Source of the DNA: a virus | Length of the DNA: 64,000 nt | IMG/VR virus record: IMGVR_UViG_3300028388_003280 | Coordinates: 1 to 64,000 of that record | Direction: 5' to 3' (one strand) | In this document: positions 1 to 9,367 of the stretch, in pieces | Layout of the letters: the number at the start of each line of letters is the position of its first letter | Position numbering within the stretch: the first letter of the stretch is position 1 | Notes under the pieces: model-generated | Database searches by the model: none | Seen by the model: the letters and a program-made list of their open reading frames with translations, nothing else | Told to the model about the DNA's origin: nothing | Made by a program: the position numbers and the translations under genes

Positions 1-594
1 CGCCAGCAGATTCGCACCACCCACAACGGTGCTCGTCTCTATGCTCGCCTCTTCATGGAGGATATGGAGCAGCAGTTCGGCCAGGACGAACGTCTGTGGC
101 CTGGCTTCACGGTGAGCAATTCCCTTGACGGCACCCGCAAGCATGCCGCAGAGGTCACTCTGATGCGACTCGTGTGCACCAACGGAATGCGCGTGCCCAG
201 TGCGGTTGCTTCTTTCAGTGCACGCCACACCAAGAATGCTGATTACGATCAGTCGGTTGGCAAGATCCTCGAGTTCCTGGATGCACCCGAGTCCTTCGAG
301 TTCATCGCCAACTGGAATCAGCAGGCTGGACCGAACAAGCGTGATACGGACGCCGTGATCGAGGCTGTGGAAGAGCTCGTCGACACGGCTGGCTGCCGCT
401 TCCCGAAGCGCTATGCCGACGACGTTGCTGACTACTACCAGCACGCCGAGGACGGCTTCACTGTCTGGAACTTCTACAACTCCTTCAACAGTGTGATCGA
501 GCACGACATCGCTGGAGACAAGGGCAAGGTCGAGCGTGCCCGCGAGCTGGACGCCAACATCTTCGACACGTTCAGCAAGGTTTACCCGAACTGA
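1..594 (+). CDS. DUF932-family protein, 3' part (truncated by window edge)
   Basis: The frame is open from the first base, so the start lies upstream; 197 residues are visible and the ATG at 55 is probably internal. The segment VSNSLDGTRKHAAEVTLMRL followed by VCTNGM matches the core of DUF932 proteins, which carry an N-S-x-D-G block followed by a hydrophobic strand and V-C-[ST]-N-G. Members occur on phages and plasmids; their biochemical role is not established. The rest is helical and acidic with no signal peptide or membrane segment. It ends 35 bases before the terminase gene. Family assignment is from recognised motifs only. Confidence 0.7.
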   Translation, partial: RQQIRTTHNGARLYARLFMEDMEQQFGQDERLWPGFTVSNSLDGTRKHAAEVTLMRLVCTNGMRVPSAVASFSARHTKNADYDQSVGKILEFLDAPESFEFIANWNQQAGPNKRDTDAVIEAVEELVDTAGCRFPKRYADDVADYYQHAEDGFTVWNFYNSFNSVIEHDIAGDKGKVERARELDANIFDTFSKVYPN

Positions 595-629
595 TCTAGC
601 CCCACACCCAAGCCAGAGAGGTCTTTCTT

Positions 630-2201
630 GTGACCTACGGCAAGGTCATTCACCCCAAGAAGGGTAAGATCCCACTCGAGCCGTTCCCCTTCCAGTCTCA
701 CACTATCAAGCAGTATCAGCAGCACCGGTTCAACATCATCCTCAAGACACGTCAGCTAGGTCTATCTACGATCACGGCTGGTTACGTTGCGTGGCTCCTC
801 ACGTTCCATGGCGGCCAGAACGTCGCAGTTGTTGCCAACAAGGAACGCGTAGCCCAGAACTTCGTCAAGAAAGTCAGGACGTTCGTCAAGAACCTTCCGC
901 CTTGGCTGGCGACTCCGATCAAGGGCGACAACGTCGGCACCCTAGAGCTCGCTAATGAGAGCAAGGTCACGGCTCACGCAACCACATCCGACTCAGCTCG
1001 TTCAGAATCACTCTCCCTGCTGGTCATCGACGAAGCGGCTGTCATCGAGTCCCACAAGGTCGACGATCTCTGGGCCGCTGTTTTCCCTACGCTATCACTT
1101 GGTGGCAACGCAATCATCATCAGCACCCCCAAGGGCCAAGGCAACTGGTACCATAGGCAGTGGGTGCTTGCCGAGTCAAACGAGTCAGACTTCAACCCCA
1201 TCCAGCTGCACTGGACTCAACATCCGTGGTTTGCTGAAGGTGTCACGTATGACGAGAAGGGATACCCAACCTCACCATGGTACGAGGCACAGAAGCGTGA
1301 GCTAGCAGATCCCCGCAAGATCGCACAAGAGCTCGACTGTGACTTTATCGGCTCAGGCGACAACGTCATTGACGGTGAAACCATGAAGGAGCTCGAGAAG
1401 CTTCTTGAGGTACCAAAGGAAACGTGGGGCTTCGACCACAACACGTGGATCTGGGAGAGACCGATCGATGGTGAGGAATACATTGTGGCAGCCGATGTTG
1501 CTCGCGGAGATGCCGAGGACTATTCAGCAGCCGTCGTTATCAAGAGGTCAACGAATGAGCAGGTTGCCGAGTACAAAGGCCAGCTGCCTCCCGATATGTA
1601 TGCCGATCTCTTGGTTGAGCTTGCCAGTATGTATAACGTGGCGCTCCTGGCGACTGAGGCAAACAATATCGGTTACGCAACCTGCTTGAAGATCGTTGAA
1701 CATAGATATCCGAACATCTTCTATTCGATGCCGTCTCACTTCAACCCTCGCAACCGCAAGTGGATGGAGCGCAACCTGACCAACGAGAACAGCATGGTTC
1801 CGGGTTTCCAGACAACAGCCGCTAACCGTCCGCTGTTGGTCACGGCTCTTGAAGAGGCACTACGGACAGGTCGAGTTCGCATCAGGTCTAAGCGACTGTA
1901 CAACGAACTCAACACGTTCATTTGGAAGAACGGCAAGGCGCAGGCACAGGACGGTTTCAACGACGACCTATGCATGGCATTGGGCATTGGACAGCTTATC
2001 ATTGGCACCATGCTTGTGGATGTTGAGAATGCAAAGAAGCGCACCCTGGCCATGATTGACTCGTTTAGTTCTACACAGAACACCGCGCCAGTAGAGCAGC
2101 AGTTCCGCTCCGTTGACAAGGATCCATACAAGATCCAAATGCCCGACGGATCAGAAGAAGACTTACGTGGATGGCTTATCGACATGCCGTCGAAGGGATA
2201 G
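630..2201 (+). CDS. 17: Terminase large subunit (gp17-like)
   Basis: ATPase-nuclease motor that packages DNA into the prohead through the portal. The 523-residue protein has an N-terminal ATPase with Walker A-like KTRQLGLST (residues 39-47), Walker B LLVIDEA (130-136) and coupling motif STPKGQGN (165-172). The C-terminal RNase H-fold nuclease has AADVARGD (287-294), TEANN (342-346) and GFNDDL (442-447), which should supply the metal-binding acids. The start is GTG with GAGAGG seven bases upstream; no better ATG fits the N-terminus. The portal gene follows after 3 bases, as in T4-like genomes. No small terminase subunit is visible in the window. Length is normal for the family (T4 gp17, 610) but somewhat short. 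Confidence 0.95.
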   Translation: MTYGKVIHPKKGKIPLEPFPFQSHTIKQYQQHRFNIILKTRQLGLSTITAGYVAWLLTFHGGQNVAVVANKERVAQNFVKKVRTFVKNLPPWLATPIKGDNVGTLELANESKVTAHATTSDSARSESLSLLVIDEAAVIESHKVDDLWAAVFPTLSLGGNAIIISTPKGQGNWYHRQWVLAESNESDFNPIQLHWTQHPWFAEGVTYDEKGYPTSPWYEAQKRELADPRKIAQELDCDFIGSGDNVIDGETMKELEKLLEVPKETWGFDHNTWIWERPIDGEEYIVAADVARGDAEDYSAAVVIKRSTNEQVAEYKGQLPPDMYADLLVELASMYNVALLATEANNIGYATCLKIVEHRYPNIFYSMPSHFNPRNRKWMERNLTNENSMVPGFQTTAANRPLLVTALEEALRTGRVRIRSKRLYNELNTFIWKNGKAQAQDGFNDDLCMALGIGQLIIGTMLVDVENAKKRTLAMIDSFSSTQNTAPVEQQFRSVDKDPYKIQMPDGSEEDLRGWLIDMPSKG

Positions 2202-2204
2202 ACA

Positions 2205-3989
2205 ATGGCAAATCCGTATGGACCAATTGCTGGCCAAGATCAGCGAGCACCATTTGACGCAGCGAACGTGCAGCAGTGGGACCTACCCAAGAAGCTAACA
2301 TACTTCATGAAGGTGGGTATTGGCAGGTCGAGCAGCCTAAAGCCGCCCAAGCTTGATGCACCAACTTCCCAGAAGCACAAGGAGATCTTACAGGCCCAGT
2401 TTGAGAAGGCCACCAACGATTACTACATGCGACTCACGGAAATCGATCCTGACCGCATGCGTGCGTATGAAGACTTTGAGGCAATGGAGTACACTCCAGA
2501 GATCGCCTCTGCGCTCGACATCTATGCTGATGAGTGTCTCACTGAAGATTCAATGGGCAAGATCATTAACATCAAGACCACTAACCAGCGTGTGCGTAAG
2601 GAACTTGAGCGCCTTTTTGACGACGTCCTAGATGTCCGTCGCAATCTGTGGGGCTGGATCCGAGCAATGTGTAAGTACGGCAACCACTACCTACTCCTTG
2701 ATGTTGATGAGGAGCGCGGAGTTGTGGGCCATATGACCCTCCCAGCAAAGGAAATGCAGCGCGAAGAGGCATATGACGGCAATCTGAATTCAGTGAAGTT
2801 CCGCTGGGATACAAACAACCTTGAGTTTGATGCCTGGCAGCTTGCTCACTTCCGCCTACTAAACGACGACAAGCGTTATCCATATGGCACCTCGATGCTT
2901 GAGTCTGCTCGCCGCATCTGGAAGCAGCTTACTCTCGCTGAGGACGCCATGATCGTCTATCGACTAACCCGCGCCCCTGAGCGTCGCATCTTCAAGATCG
3001 ACGTCGGCAACATCGACCCCAATGATGTGCAGCAGTATATGGAGAAGGTCAAGCGCACAATGAAGCGCACACCTGCTGTTGAGCACACCACGGGCAAGGT
3101 TTCATTCAAGTACAACGTCATGAGCGTCGATGAGGATTACTTCATCCCCGTACGCGGTGATAGATCGTCAGACATTGAAACCTTGCAGGGTGCTTCAAAC
3201 ATGGACGAAATCGCGGACATCGAGTATCTGCAGCAGAAGATGTTCGCGGCAATGAAGATTCCCAAGGCCTTCCTTACATACGAGGAAGATGTCAATGCTA
3301 AGGCAACACTAGCGGGTCAGGACAGTCGCTTCGCACGGACGATTCAGCGTATTCAGGGCTCAGTCGTTGCTGAGCTCACCAAGATCGCATTGATTCATCT
3401 ATACACGATCGGCATCCGCGACCGAGACCAGCTCGGAGAGTTTGCTATCGAGCTCAGCAACCCGAACAGTGCACTAGAGCTCGAGCAGCTTGAACAGATG
3501 TCAACAAAGGCCAGAACGCTCAGAGACCTCTGGGATGAGACTAGCCTGTCTCCCGTTTCCCTCGTATGGGCACTGCGTAATGTTATGGGCTTCAGCGATC
3601 AAGAGATCAAGCTAGTTCTCAAGCAGCAGTACCTCGAAGGCAAGATCAACCTCAAGATGGAGGAAGACAACACACCCGAGTACGAGAAGGAAATGGGCGG
3701 CAATGCTCCTGCCGATGCCGGCCGTGAAGGTGGATTTGACAACCAACCTAAGGAAGGCCGCTTGAGGTCTCCAATGCAATATCTCAATGCGGATCAGTTT
3801 GATGAACACCTCGATGCAATGCTAAAGGTGTCGAAGGCAGTAGAAGCTGTTCCGCTCCATGAGAATGAGGAAGACGAGAACCCACTCGTTGAATCGAACA
3901 ACGTCAGCAACGAGCGCATGATTAACCTGTTGACGGAAGTTGACTCTCTGATTAAGAGAGTAGATCTTTCAGGAGTGAAGCTAACATGA
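2205..3989 (+). CDS. 20: Portal vertex protein (gp20-like)
   Basis: Dodecameric portal at the unique capsid vertex: assembly initiator, DNA channel and docking site for the terminase and neck. 594 residues against 524 in T4. Family-typical stretches are MEYTPEIASALDIYADECL (about residues 91-109), YRLTRAPERRIFKIDVGNI (about 248-266) and the tunnel-helix region around NMDEIADIEYLQQKMFAAM (about 329-347), followed by PKAFL. The extra length is mainly an acidic C-terminal tail. It lies directly after the terminase gene and overlaps the next gene by 4 bases (ATGA), implying translational coupling. Confidence 0.95.
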   Translation: MANPYGPIAGQDQRAPFDAANVQQWDLPKKLTYFMKVGIGRSSSLKPPKLDAPTSQKHKEILQAQFEKATNDYYMRLTEIDPDRMRAYEDFEAMEYTPEIASALDIYADECLTEDSMGKIINIKTTNQRVRKELERLFDDVLDVRRNLWGWIRAMCKYGNHYLLLDVDEERGVVGHMTLPAKEMQREEAYDGNLNSVKFRWDTNNLEFDAWQLAHFRLLNDDKRYPYGTSMLESARRIWKQLTLAEDAMIVYRLTRAPERRIFKIDVGNIDPNDVQQYMEKVKRTMKRTPAVEHTTGKVSFKYNVMSVDEDYFIPVRGDRSSDIETLQGASNMDEIADIEYLQQKMFAAMKIPKAFLTYEEDVNAKATLAGQDSRFARTIQRIQGSVVAELTKIALIHLYTIGIRDRDQLGEFAIELSNPNSALELEQLEQMSTKARTLRDLWDETSLSPVSLVWALRNVMGFSDQEIKLVLKQQYLEGKINLKMEEDNTPEYEKEMGGNAPADAGREGGFDNQPKEGRLRSPMQYLNADQFDEHLDAMLKVSKAVEAVPLHENEEDENPLVESNNVSNERMINLLTEVDSLIKRVDLSGVKLT

Positions 3990-4798
3990 GCTTTGGATCA
4001 CTACAGCGCGCCTTCTCAGCAAACTGTGTAAAGTTGATGATTGAGGGCAATGAGGCACAGGCAAAGGAAGACCTGCGCGAGTACATCGACTATCTTAGGT
4101 CGAAGGAGCCGCTGCTACGGCAGTTCCACGTATACGAGAACATCCTTAGGCATGAGGAGCCCGACCGAGAGCTTGCGATCATGTTCATTCGCGAATCGCT
4201 CGCCCAACTGGAAGATCTAACGCGTGGTGACATCCTCACACACAACACACTCTTGCGCCATCGGTTCAATCTTCAGGCTGAAGCTACTGAGCTCGACAAG
4301 GCTCTAGATCTTCTCGTCGAAGCTAAGGTGTCAGATTTCAACTACGATACTAGCCGCACCTCGAAGGCCTTCAAAGTGGTGTTAGAGCATGTCATGGCGC
4401 CCAAGCCCGAGCAGCAGCCACTCCAGGAAATGCTCACGAAGCGTAATCAGTTTGGCGATGCTAACCTCGAGTTCTTCACGCCACAGGATGTCGTCCGCAT
4501 CGGCGTCAAGAAGTTCAACAAGGAGTTCGGCCCACTGTTTACTGAAGCAGAGCGCACCATGTTCCGCAAGCTTCAGGAAGCGGAGGCCAACAATACTCTC
4601 ACAGAGCTTTACGAGTCCGAGTATGCAGACATGGAGAAGCGGGTGGATGCGTTTGTCAATGAGGATCTCGACGAAGACCTCATCCGCAACATTGTGCTCG
4701 CCAAGAAGAAGCTGAAGGATCAGGTGTCCGTTGACAACCTGCTCAACATTTTTGAGCTCAAGACACAGATCGAGGAGTTGCAGAATGAAGCTAGGTGA
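3986..4798 (+). CDS. Unidentified head-morphogenesis region protein, 270 aa
   Basis: Not recognised. It overlaps the portal gene by 4 bases and the next gene by 14 bases, so it belongs to the head operon. The protein is predicted mostly helical and strongly charged, with no cysteine cluster, signal peptide or membrane segment. The C-terminal third (about residues 190-270) is rich in E, K and L with heptad-like spacing, suggesting coiled coil. In T4 the position between portal and prohead protease holds the small prohead core genes 67 and 68; this protein is larger and any equivalence is positional only. Confidence 0.75.
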   Translation: MSFGSLQRAFSANCVKLMIEGNEAQAKEDLREYIDYLRSKEPLLRQFHVYENILRHEEPDRELAIMFIRESLAQLEDLTRGDILTHNTLLRHRFNLQAEATELDKALDLLVEAKVSDFNYDTSRTSKAFKVVLEHVMAPKPEQQPLQEMLTKRNQFGDANLEFFTPQDVVRIGVKKFNKEFGPLFTEAERTMFRKLQEAEANNTLTELYESEYADMEKRVDAFVNEDLDEDLIRNIVLAKKKLKDQVSVDNLLNIFELKTQIEELQNEAR

Positions 4799-5777
4799 TT
4801 TCGCAGAGCAGATCGGAAAAGAAGCGAACCGCGCCCTCGGCCGGCCTGGAATTGCACAAGAAGGTTTTGCCTCCCCCTGGGAGCTCGTCAAGATGCGTGC
4901 AATTCGAGGTACAGCCGCCGCTAAGACTGCTGCTGCATCCTGGCGCCTCCGCGCACCATCCAGCATGCGCAAATACGATATCAAAGAGCGAGGCGTAAAG
5001 AGCGACAAAGCAATCGCCGACGCAGTCGAAAACCAGTTGAAGAAACTGGGAAAGCCTATGAAATTCAAAGATCCAGAAACTGGTATACCTTCGTTTGGGT
5101 ATCGTGTGAAGAGTGTATTTGTTGAAAAGCTTTCAGACTTTGCATATGACTTCTATACGTGGCGCAAGGCTAAGGCGGCATTCAAGCTGGGAGAGTCAAG
5201 AGAAATGAAGCTAACTGATCTAATCACTGAAGGCGAGTTCGGACCTGGCAGCCCAAGTAATCCTGTGCGTGTTCCAAGCCCAGCTTGGAAGGCCAATATG
5301 GGAACCATTGAGAACAAGCGCCGGCCAGAATCGCTGTACATTACCATGTCAACGTGGGTAAAGCCTAAGTTGAGTGTCACCACGGCGTCAGCTCTTGGGT
5401 CGGCCGACCCAGAGGACGTTGCCATTGCTGCAGCTAAGGAGCTCGATGCTGAACTGCGAAGGATGCGGTCTAAGCTGCCTGGATTTTTCAATAGTTTGTA
5501 CTTTGATGTAGACAGCATCATATTTACATACGACTTTGCATACGAGCACGCGGCTCCCGGCAAGGCACAGTTCTTAGAGCTTGAGATCAATGTAGATACG
5601 GTCAACACGATCGATGCAGATGATCGCCCGGCGCCGAATCCGAAGACTGGCAAGGTTGAGATGCTTCACCTTGACGCCTTCAAGAAGCCGGTTGCGGACG
5701 CTGTCGCAAAGATCTTGCAACAGCAGATGTTTGCTCGGTCGGCGAACCTCGACTTTCAGAAGACCAAGAGGCGATAA
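4785..5777 (+). CDS. Unidentified prohead-region protein, 330 aa
   Basis: Start taken at ATG 4785 (MKLGDFAEQIG) because GAGGAG lies seven bases upstream; an ATG further 5' would extend the frame without a ribosome site. It overlaps the previous gene by 14 bases and the protease gene by one. Residues near 140-152 read MKLTDLITEGEFG, containing an L-I-T-E/G sequence of the type cut by T4-like prohead proteases, so it may be a processed core or internal protein. The second half contains alternating strand-like segments and could be a separate domain. No family recognised; head role is inferred from position. Confidence 0.75.
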   Translation: MKLGDFAEQIGKEANRALGRPGIAQEGFASPWELVKMRAIRGTAAAKTAAASWRLRAPSSMRKYDIKERGVKSDKAIADAVENQLKKLGKPMKFKDPETGIPSFGYRVKSVFVEKLSDFAYDFYTWRKAKAAFKLGESREMKLTDLITEGEFGPGSPSNPVRVPSPAWKANMGTIENKRRPESLYITMSTWVKPKLSVTTASALGSADPEDVAIAAAKELDAELRRMRSKLPGFFNSLYFDVDSIIFTYDFAYEHAAPGKAQFLELEINVDTVNTIDADDRPAPNPKTGKVEMLHLDAFKKPVADAVAKILQQQMFARSANLDFQKTKRR

Positions 5778-6376
5778 TGAACAAGCTGGTATTGACAGAG
5801 TGGTGTGAGCTTCAGCTTACGCCTGAAGTCATTGAGGAGGCGAAGACCTCCTCAGGGCCTCTCGTTCTCTCCAACAAGGTCCTGCAGCGTGCCAACACAA
5901 AGAATCACAACGGCCGAATTTACCCGGCCGAAATCCTCATGCGTGAGGTCAAGAAGTATTCACAACTCGTCAATGAGCGTAGAGCCATTGGTGAGCTCGA
6001 CCACCCCGATAGCCCCGTCGTTGAATTGAAGAACGCAGCACTGCTCGTTACTGAGATTCACATGGAGGGCGACGAGGTTCGGGGTGATGTCGAGGTATTG
6101 AACACACCACAGGGCGAGATCCTCAAGAACTTGGCACTTCAGGGCGTCAAGCTTGGTATCTCCTCGCGTGGTGTTGGTTCACTAAGACAAGAGTCGGACG
6201 GTGATATGGTTCAAGACGATTTTGAGCTGATTGCCTTCGACGCGGTTTCGTCACCATCAACGCCAGGCGCATACCTAGTGACCGAGGGTAAGCTGAATCA
6301 GGTTGACAGATATAACGACCTCAGAAGCGTCCTGTATGACATCAATGGCGAAGACTACTTCGGTGGTCACCGATAA
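5777..6376 (+). CDS. 21: Prohead core maturation protease (gp21-like)
   Basis: Serine protease that degrades the scaffold and trims capsid and internal proteins during head maturation, cutting after [LI]-x-E in T4. 199 residues (T4: 212). The herpesvirus-assemblin-like core is visible: ELDHP with catalytic His76, GISSRGVGS with the nucleophile Ser129 or Ser130, and FDAVSSPST (about 154-162) near the C-terminus. It sits between the portal and scaffold genes in T4 order and starts on the last base of the preceding stop codon. Its presence makes the [LIV]-x-E sites seen elsewhere in the window meaningful. Confidence 0.93.
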   Translation: MNKLVLTEWCELQLTPEVIEEAKTSSGPLVLSNKVLQRANTKNHNGRIYPAEILMREVKKYSQLVNERRAIGELDHPDSPVVELKNAALLVTEIHMEGDEVRGDVEVLNTPQGEILKNLALQGVKLGISSRGVGSLRQESDGDMVQDDFELIAFDAVSSPSTPGAYLVTEGKLNQVDRYNDLRSVLYDINGEDYFGGHR

Positions 6377-6397
6377 GCACTTAGGAGTGTTGTACAC

Positions 6398-7723
6398 ATG
6401 AGCAAGAAGAAGGACATCGTCAAAGATGCATTGCTTACGGCCAGGGACCTGGAGATTGCCGCAAAGAGCAATGCCCAGGACGTCGTCATTGAGGCGTTCA
6501 CCCCTCGGCTAACCGATGTCATCCGTCAGACTCTAGCTGAGGAGGGCCCAGGCCCACAGCTTGATGATCCCGTTACCGACCTCGCCAAGGGTGAGGAAGA
6601 AGAGACCGAGTCATCTGAGGTCCAGAATGATGGACAGGTTTCTGACGGACACCCAGAGAGCATCACACCTGATGCAGGTGAAAATGAACTCAGGGGTAAG
6701 GGAAAGAAGCACAAGCTAGATCGCCCAGCTCCCGCTCCCGGTCAGATGACCGAGGAAGAGGACGAGGACATGGATCTCGACATGGTTGACGAGGACGAAG
6801 ATATGGACCTCGACGATCTTGACGATGAGATGGAAGAGGGCTACGGCAAAAAGAAGAAGATGAAGGAAGATGATGGCCGCGATGTTGGAAAGCAGCCCGG
6901 CTACACTCCCCGTGATGGTGGCGTAGACCACGATGAGACCAAGCTTGACGAGTCGGATGACATGGAAGATGAAATGGACATGGACGACGATGATGAACTC
7001 GAGCTTGAAATGGATGACCTTGAGGATGACGGTGAAATGGATTCCGTCGATCCTGAAGACGACGTCTTCGAAGCTGACGAAGACGGTGAAGACGAGGAAC
7101 TCGAGATTCCTGACGAGCTATTCGACGACGTAGACGATCAGGACGTCGAGGGTGCCGAGGACATGGACGAAGAGCCCATGGACGATGAAGAGCCCGAGAT
7201 GGAAGAAGACGAGGAACTCGACCTAGATGTTGTCGACGATGAAGCAGACATGGACATGGACGACATGGGTGACGAGGACATGATGGAGGATGGCCTGTAT
7301 GTTCGCAAGGAAGGCGAATTCCAGAAGGTCGATCCTGCTGATGCCCTTGAGTCACGAATCAATGACCTCGAAGAAGAGAGGGAGAAGTTGGCCAACGCCG
7401 TTGGCACCCTGCGTGGACAGCTTGGCGAAGTGAACTTGTTCAACGCTAAGATGTCACATCTTGTGAAGCTCTACGAGTCAGGATGGTTCAGCACCCGCGA
7501 GAAGCGTCGCATTGCTGAGCGTCTAGATCGTTGCAGCTCGATCAAGCAGGTCAAGGCAGTGTACAAGAATATCGTAGGTGAAGCACAGGACCGCACGGTT
7601 CTGGACGACATCCACGATACGATCACTGAATCACGCGTCCGTCGCAGTTCAAAGCCAACGGGCGAAGCAGTATACGAGTCTGACGAAGTGCGCAGAATGC
7701 GCCGCATCGCAGGCATCGAATAA
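6398..7723 (+). CDS. 22: Prohead core scaffolding protein (gp22-like)
   Basis: Internal scaffold around which the capsid assembles, then degraded by the gp21-type protease. 441 residues, much longer than T4 gp22 (269). Residues about 120-310 form a highly acidic run of D, E and M with repeats such as DEDMDLDD. The C-terminal part has a coiled coil (about 315-345) followed by a segment including NLFNAKMSHLVKLYESG that resembles the conserved C-terminus of gp22-like scaffolds. RQTLAE/EG near residues 44-51 is a possible cleavage site. AGGAG lies ten bases upstream of the ATG. Assignment rests on position, composition and the C-terminal resemblance. Confidence 0.87.
   Translation: MSKKKDIVKDALLTARDLEIAAKSNAQDVVIEAFTPRLTDVIRQTLAEEGPGPQLDDPVTDLAKGEEEETESSEVQNDGQVSDGHPESITPDAGENELRGKGKKHKLDRPAPAPGQMTEEEDEDMDLDMVDEDEDMDLDDLDDEMEEGYGKKKKMKEDDGRDVGKQPGYTPRDGGVDHDETKLDESDDMEDEMDMDDDDELELEMDDLEDDGEMDSVDPEDDVFEADEDGEDEELEIPDELFDDVDDQDVEGAEDMDEEPMDDEEPEMEEDEELDLDVVDDEADMDMDDMGDEDMMEDGLYVRKEGEFQKVDPADALESRINDLEEEREKLANAVGTLRGQLGEVNLFNAKMSHLVKLYESGWFSTREKRRIAERLDRCSSIKQVKAVYKNIVGEAQDRTVLDDIHDTITESRVRRSSKPTGEAVYESDEVRRMRRIAGIE
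6755..7290 (+). repeat. Low-complexity acidic (D/E/M) coding repeat
   Basis: Degenerate tandem repetition of GAY/GAR/ATG codons inside the scaffold gene encodes blocks such as MDMDDD and DEDEE. The complementary strand shows long Arg/Pro/His-rich open frames only because of this bias; they are not genes. Confidence 0.7.
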
Positions 7724-7748
7724 CAATCAACAACAGGAGTAAGTCACA

Positions 7749-9245
7749 ATGAGTGAACTTCTACGTAGCGGTCAGGTTGGTAACATCCAGCTCCGCACAC
7801 TACAAGAGCAGAGAGGCCTTGTTGTTGATCGCTGGGAGAAGACCGGTCTTCTCGAGGGCCTTAAGGGTTCGCAGCGCAGCAACGTTGCGCAGCTCCTCGA
7901 GAACCAGGCAGGTTATCTCGCCGAGTCAACTCAGACCGCAGACGTCCAGGGATTCGACATCGTCGCCTTCCCAATGGTTCGCCGCGTGTTCTCGCGTCTA
8001 CTCGCTAACGAGATCGTCAGCGTTCAGCCAATGAGCCTTCCTACCGGCCTGATCTTCTACATCGATCATCAGGTTGAGACTTCACCGGGCAGTGGTAGCT
8101 ACACATCTGTGTATGACCTCCACTACAACAACGGTGGCTACAACAACGCCAAGGGCGCTGCTACTACCGTTCAGGAATCTGTTACGGGCGCTGTTTCAAA
8201 CAACGTCGCCGTGATGCCGTACTCTGGTGGTGTCGAAGGCCTAACCAGCCTTAGCGTCATCGGTTACTCCGGTGTCACCGTTGCAGGCTCGGACTCGGGT
8301 AGCAGCATCGACTACGTCATCAACCCACAGACCTGGACCGAGGATCTATTCCGCCAGAACCAGGTCAGCATCACCGTGCCCGACACGATGACACAGGATG
8401 ATGGCAATACTGGTGCGGTTAACTACGTCCGCGCCCAGTGGGAGAGCTACGAGGATCTTGAGGCTAACTCAGGAATGGGTCAGGTCAAGCTCACGGTCAG
8501 CTCTGTCACCGTACAGGTCGCTAGCCGTAAGCTCAAGGCCGTCTGGACGCCCGAGCTCGCGCAGGATCTCGCCGCTTATCACAGCGTCGACGCCGAGGCT
8601 GAGCTCACTGCTCTCCTTTCTGAGGAGCTTGCAGCTGAGATCGACCGTGAGATCATCCGCGACCTCATCGCCGTCGCTCCGTTCGAGCTAACCTGGAACT
8701 ACAGCCGTACAGCTGTTGCTCAGGACTCTGCTGGACGCACCATTGCAGGCGACCCTGCATCTGGCTACGTCACGCAGAAGGAATGGAACCAGACCCTTCT
8801 TACCGCTATCAACAAGGTCTCTGCTGAGATCCACAAGCGCTCGCTCCGTGGCGGCGCCAACTGGATCGTCTGCTCGACTGAGGTTGGTTCGGTCATCGAC
8901 GACATCGAGAAGTTCCACGGTGTCAACGATGCAGAGGCTCAGGAGTTCAACATGGGTATCGAGCAGCTTGGTACGCTCGGTGTGAGGTACAAGGTCTACA
9001 AGGATCCTTACCTCCCACAGAACATCTGCCTGCTCGGGCACAAGGGTAGCAACTTCATGGATACCGGATACGTGTACGCCCCGTACATCCCGTTCCAGCT
9101 CACCCCTGCTGTCCTTGATCCGGATGACTTCACTCCGCGTAAGGGTATCATGACCCGCTACGCGAAGAAGGTCGTCAACAACAAGTACTTCGGTCTTGTT
9201 CGGGTCAACTTCCCTGACACCTACGACGTCATCAACAACCTCTAA
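7749..9245 (+). CDS. 23: Major capsid protein (gp23-like)
   Basis: Forms the hexamers of the head shell. 498 residues (T4: 521). An N-terminal propeptide ends in GYLAE/STQT, so the expected gp21-type cut is after Glu59, comparable to Glu65 in T4. The following FDIVAFPMVRRVFSRLLAN and VSVQPMSLPTGLIFYID (starting about residue 69) are the conserved P-domain entry of gp23-type proteins, and ASRKLKAVWTPELAQDLAAY (about 259-278) is another family block. AGGAG precedes the ATG by nine bases. A strong terminator lies 30 bases after the stop, as expected for the most abundant product. Confidence 0.96.
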   Translation: MSELLRSGQVGNIQLRTLQEQRGLVVDRWEKTGLLEGLKGSQRSNVAQLLENQAGYLAESTQTADVQGFDIVAFPMVRRVFSRLLANEIVSVQPMSLPTGLIFYIDHQVETSPGSGSYTSVYDLHYNNGGYNNAKGAATTVQESVTGAVSNNVAVMPYSGGVEGLTSLSVIGYSGVTVAGSDSGSSIDYVINPQTWTEDLFRQNQVSITVPDTMTQDDGNTGAVNYVRAQWESYEDLEANSGMGQVKLTVSSVTVQVASRKLKAVWTPELAQDLAAYHSVDAEAELTALLSEELAAEIDREIIRDLIAVAPFELTWNYSRTAVAQDSAGRTIAGDPASGYVTQKEWNQTLLTAINKVSAEIHKRSLRGGANWIVCSTEVGSVIDDIEKFHGVNDAEAQEFNMGIEQLGTLGVRYKVYKDPYLPQNICLLGHKGSNFMDTGYVYAPYIPFQLTPAVLDPDDFTPRKGIMTRYAKKVVNNKYFGLVRVNFPDTYDVINNL

Positions 9246-9274
9246 TCGAGGGATGACTGACTAGCGATACAGGA

Positions 9275-9294
9275 GGGGCTGCTTCGGCAGCCCC
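9275..9294 (+). terminator. Terminator after the capsid gene
   Basis: Perfect 8-bp GC-rich stem GGGGCTGC / GCAGCCCC with a TTCG tetraloop, followed by TTCTTGT. It separates the capsid gene from the neck and tail genes. Confidence 0.85.
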
Positions 9295-9332
9295 TTCTTG
9301 TATGTGCAACAGGATCCTGCTGTTTCGCGCGC

Positions 9333-9339
9333 GTATTTA
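9333..9339 (+). promoter_or_regulatory. GTATTTA box upstream of gp13-like gene
   Basis: GTATTTA in GCGTATTTATACG, 28 bases before the start codon and just after the capsid terminator. It is one of eight similar boxes in short non-coding gaps of this window; a phage late promoter element is the likeliest reading. Confidence 0.5.
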
Positions 9340-9367
9340 TACGTGAATCGAACCATGCGAGGTGCAG

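Noticed and set aside
1736-2185. Minus-strand frame opposite the terminase nuclease domain
   Set aside because: Shadow of strong + strand coding; no ribosome site and no recognisable protein.
4382-5068. 228-codon minus-strand frame across two head genes
   Set aside because: No start signal, spans the junction of two well-supported + strand genes, and all other genes in the window are on the + strand.
6690-7355. Long minus-strand open frame rich in Arg, Pro and His
   Set aside because: It is the complement of the acidic repeat of the scaffold gene; composition and lack of a ribosome site show it is a shadow.
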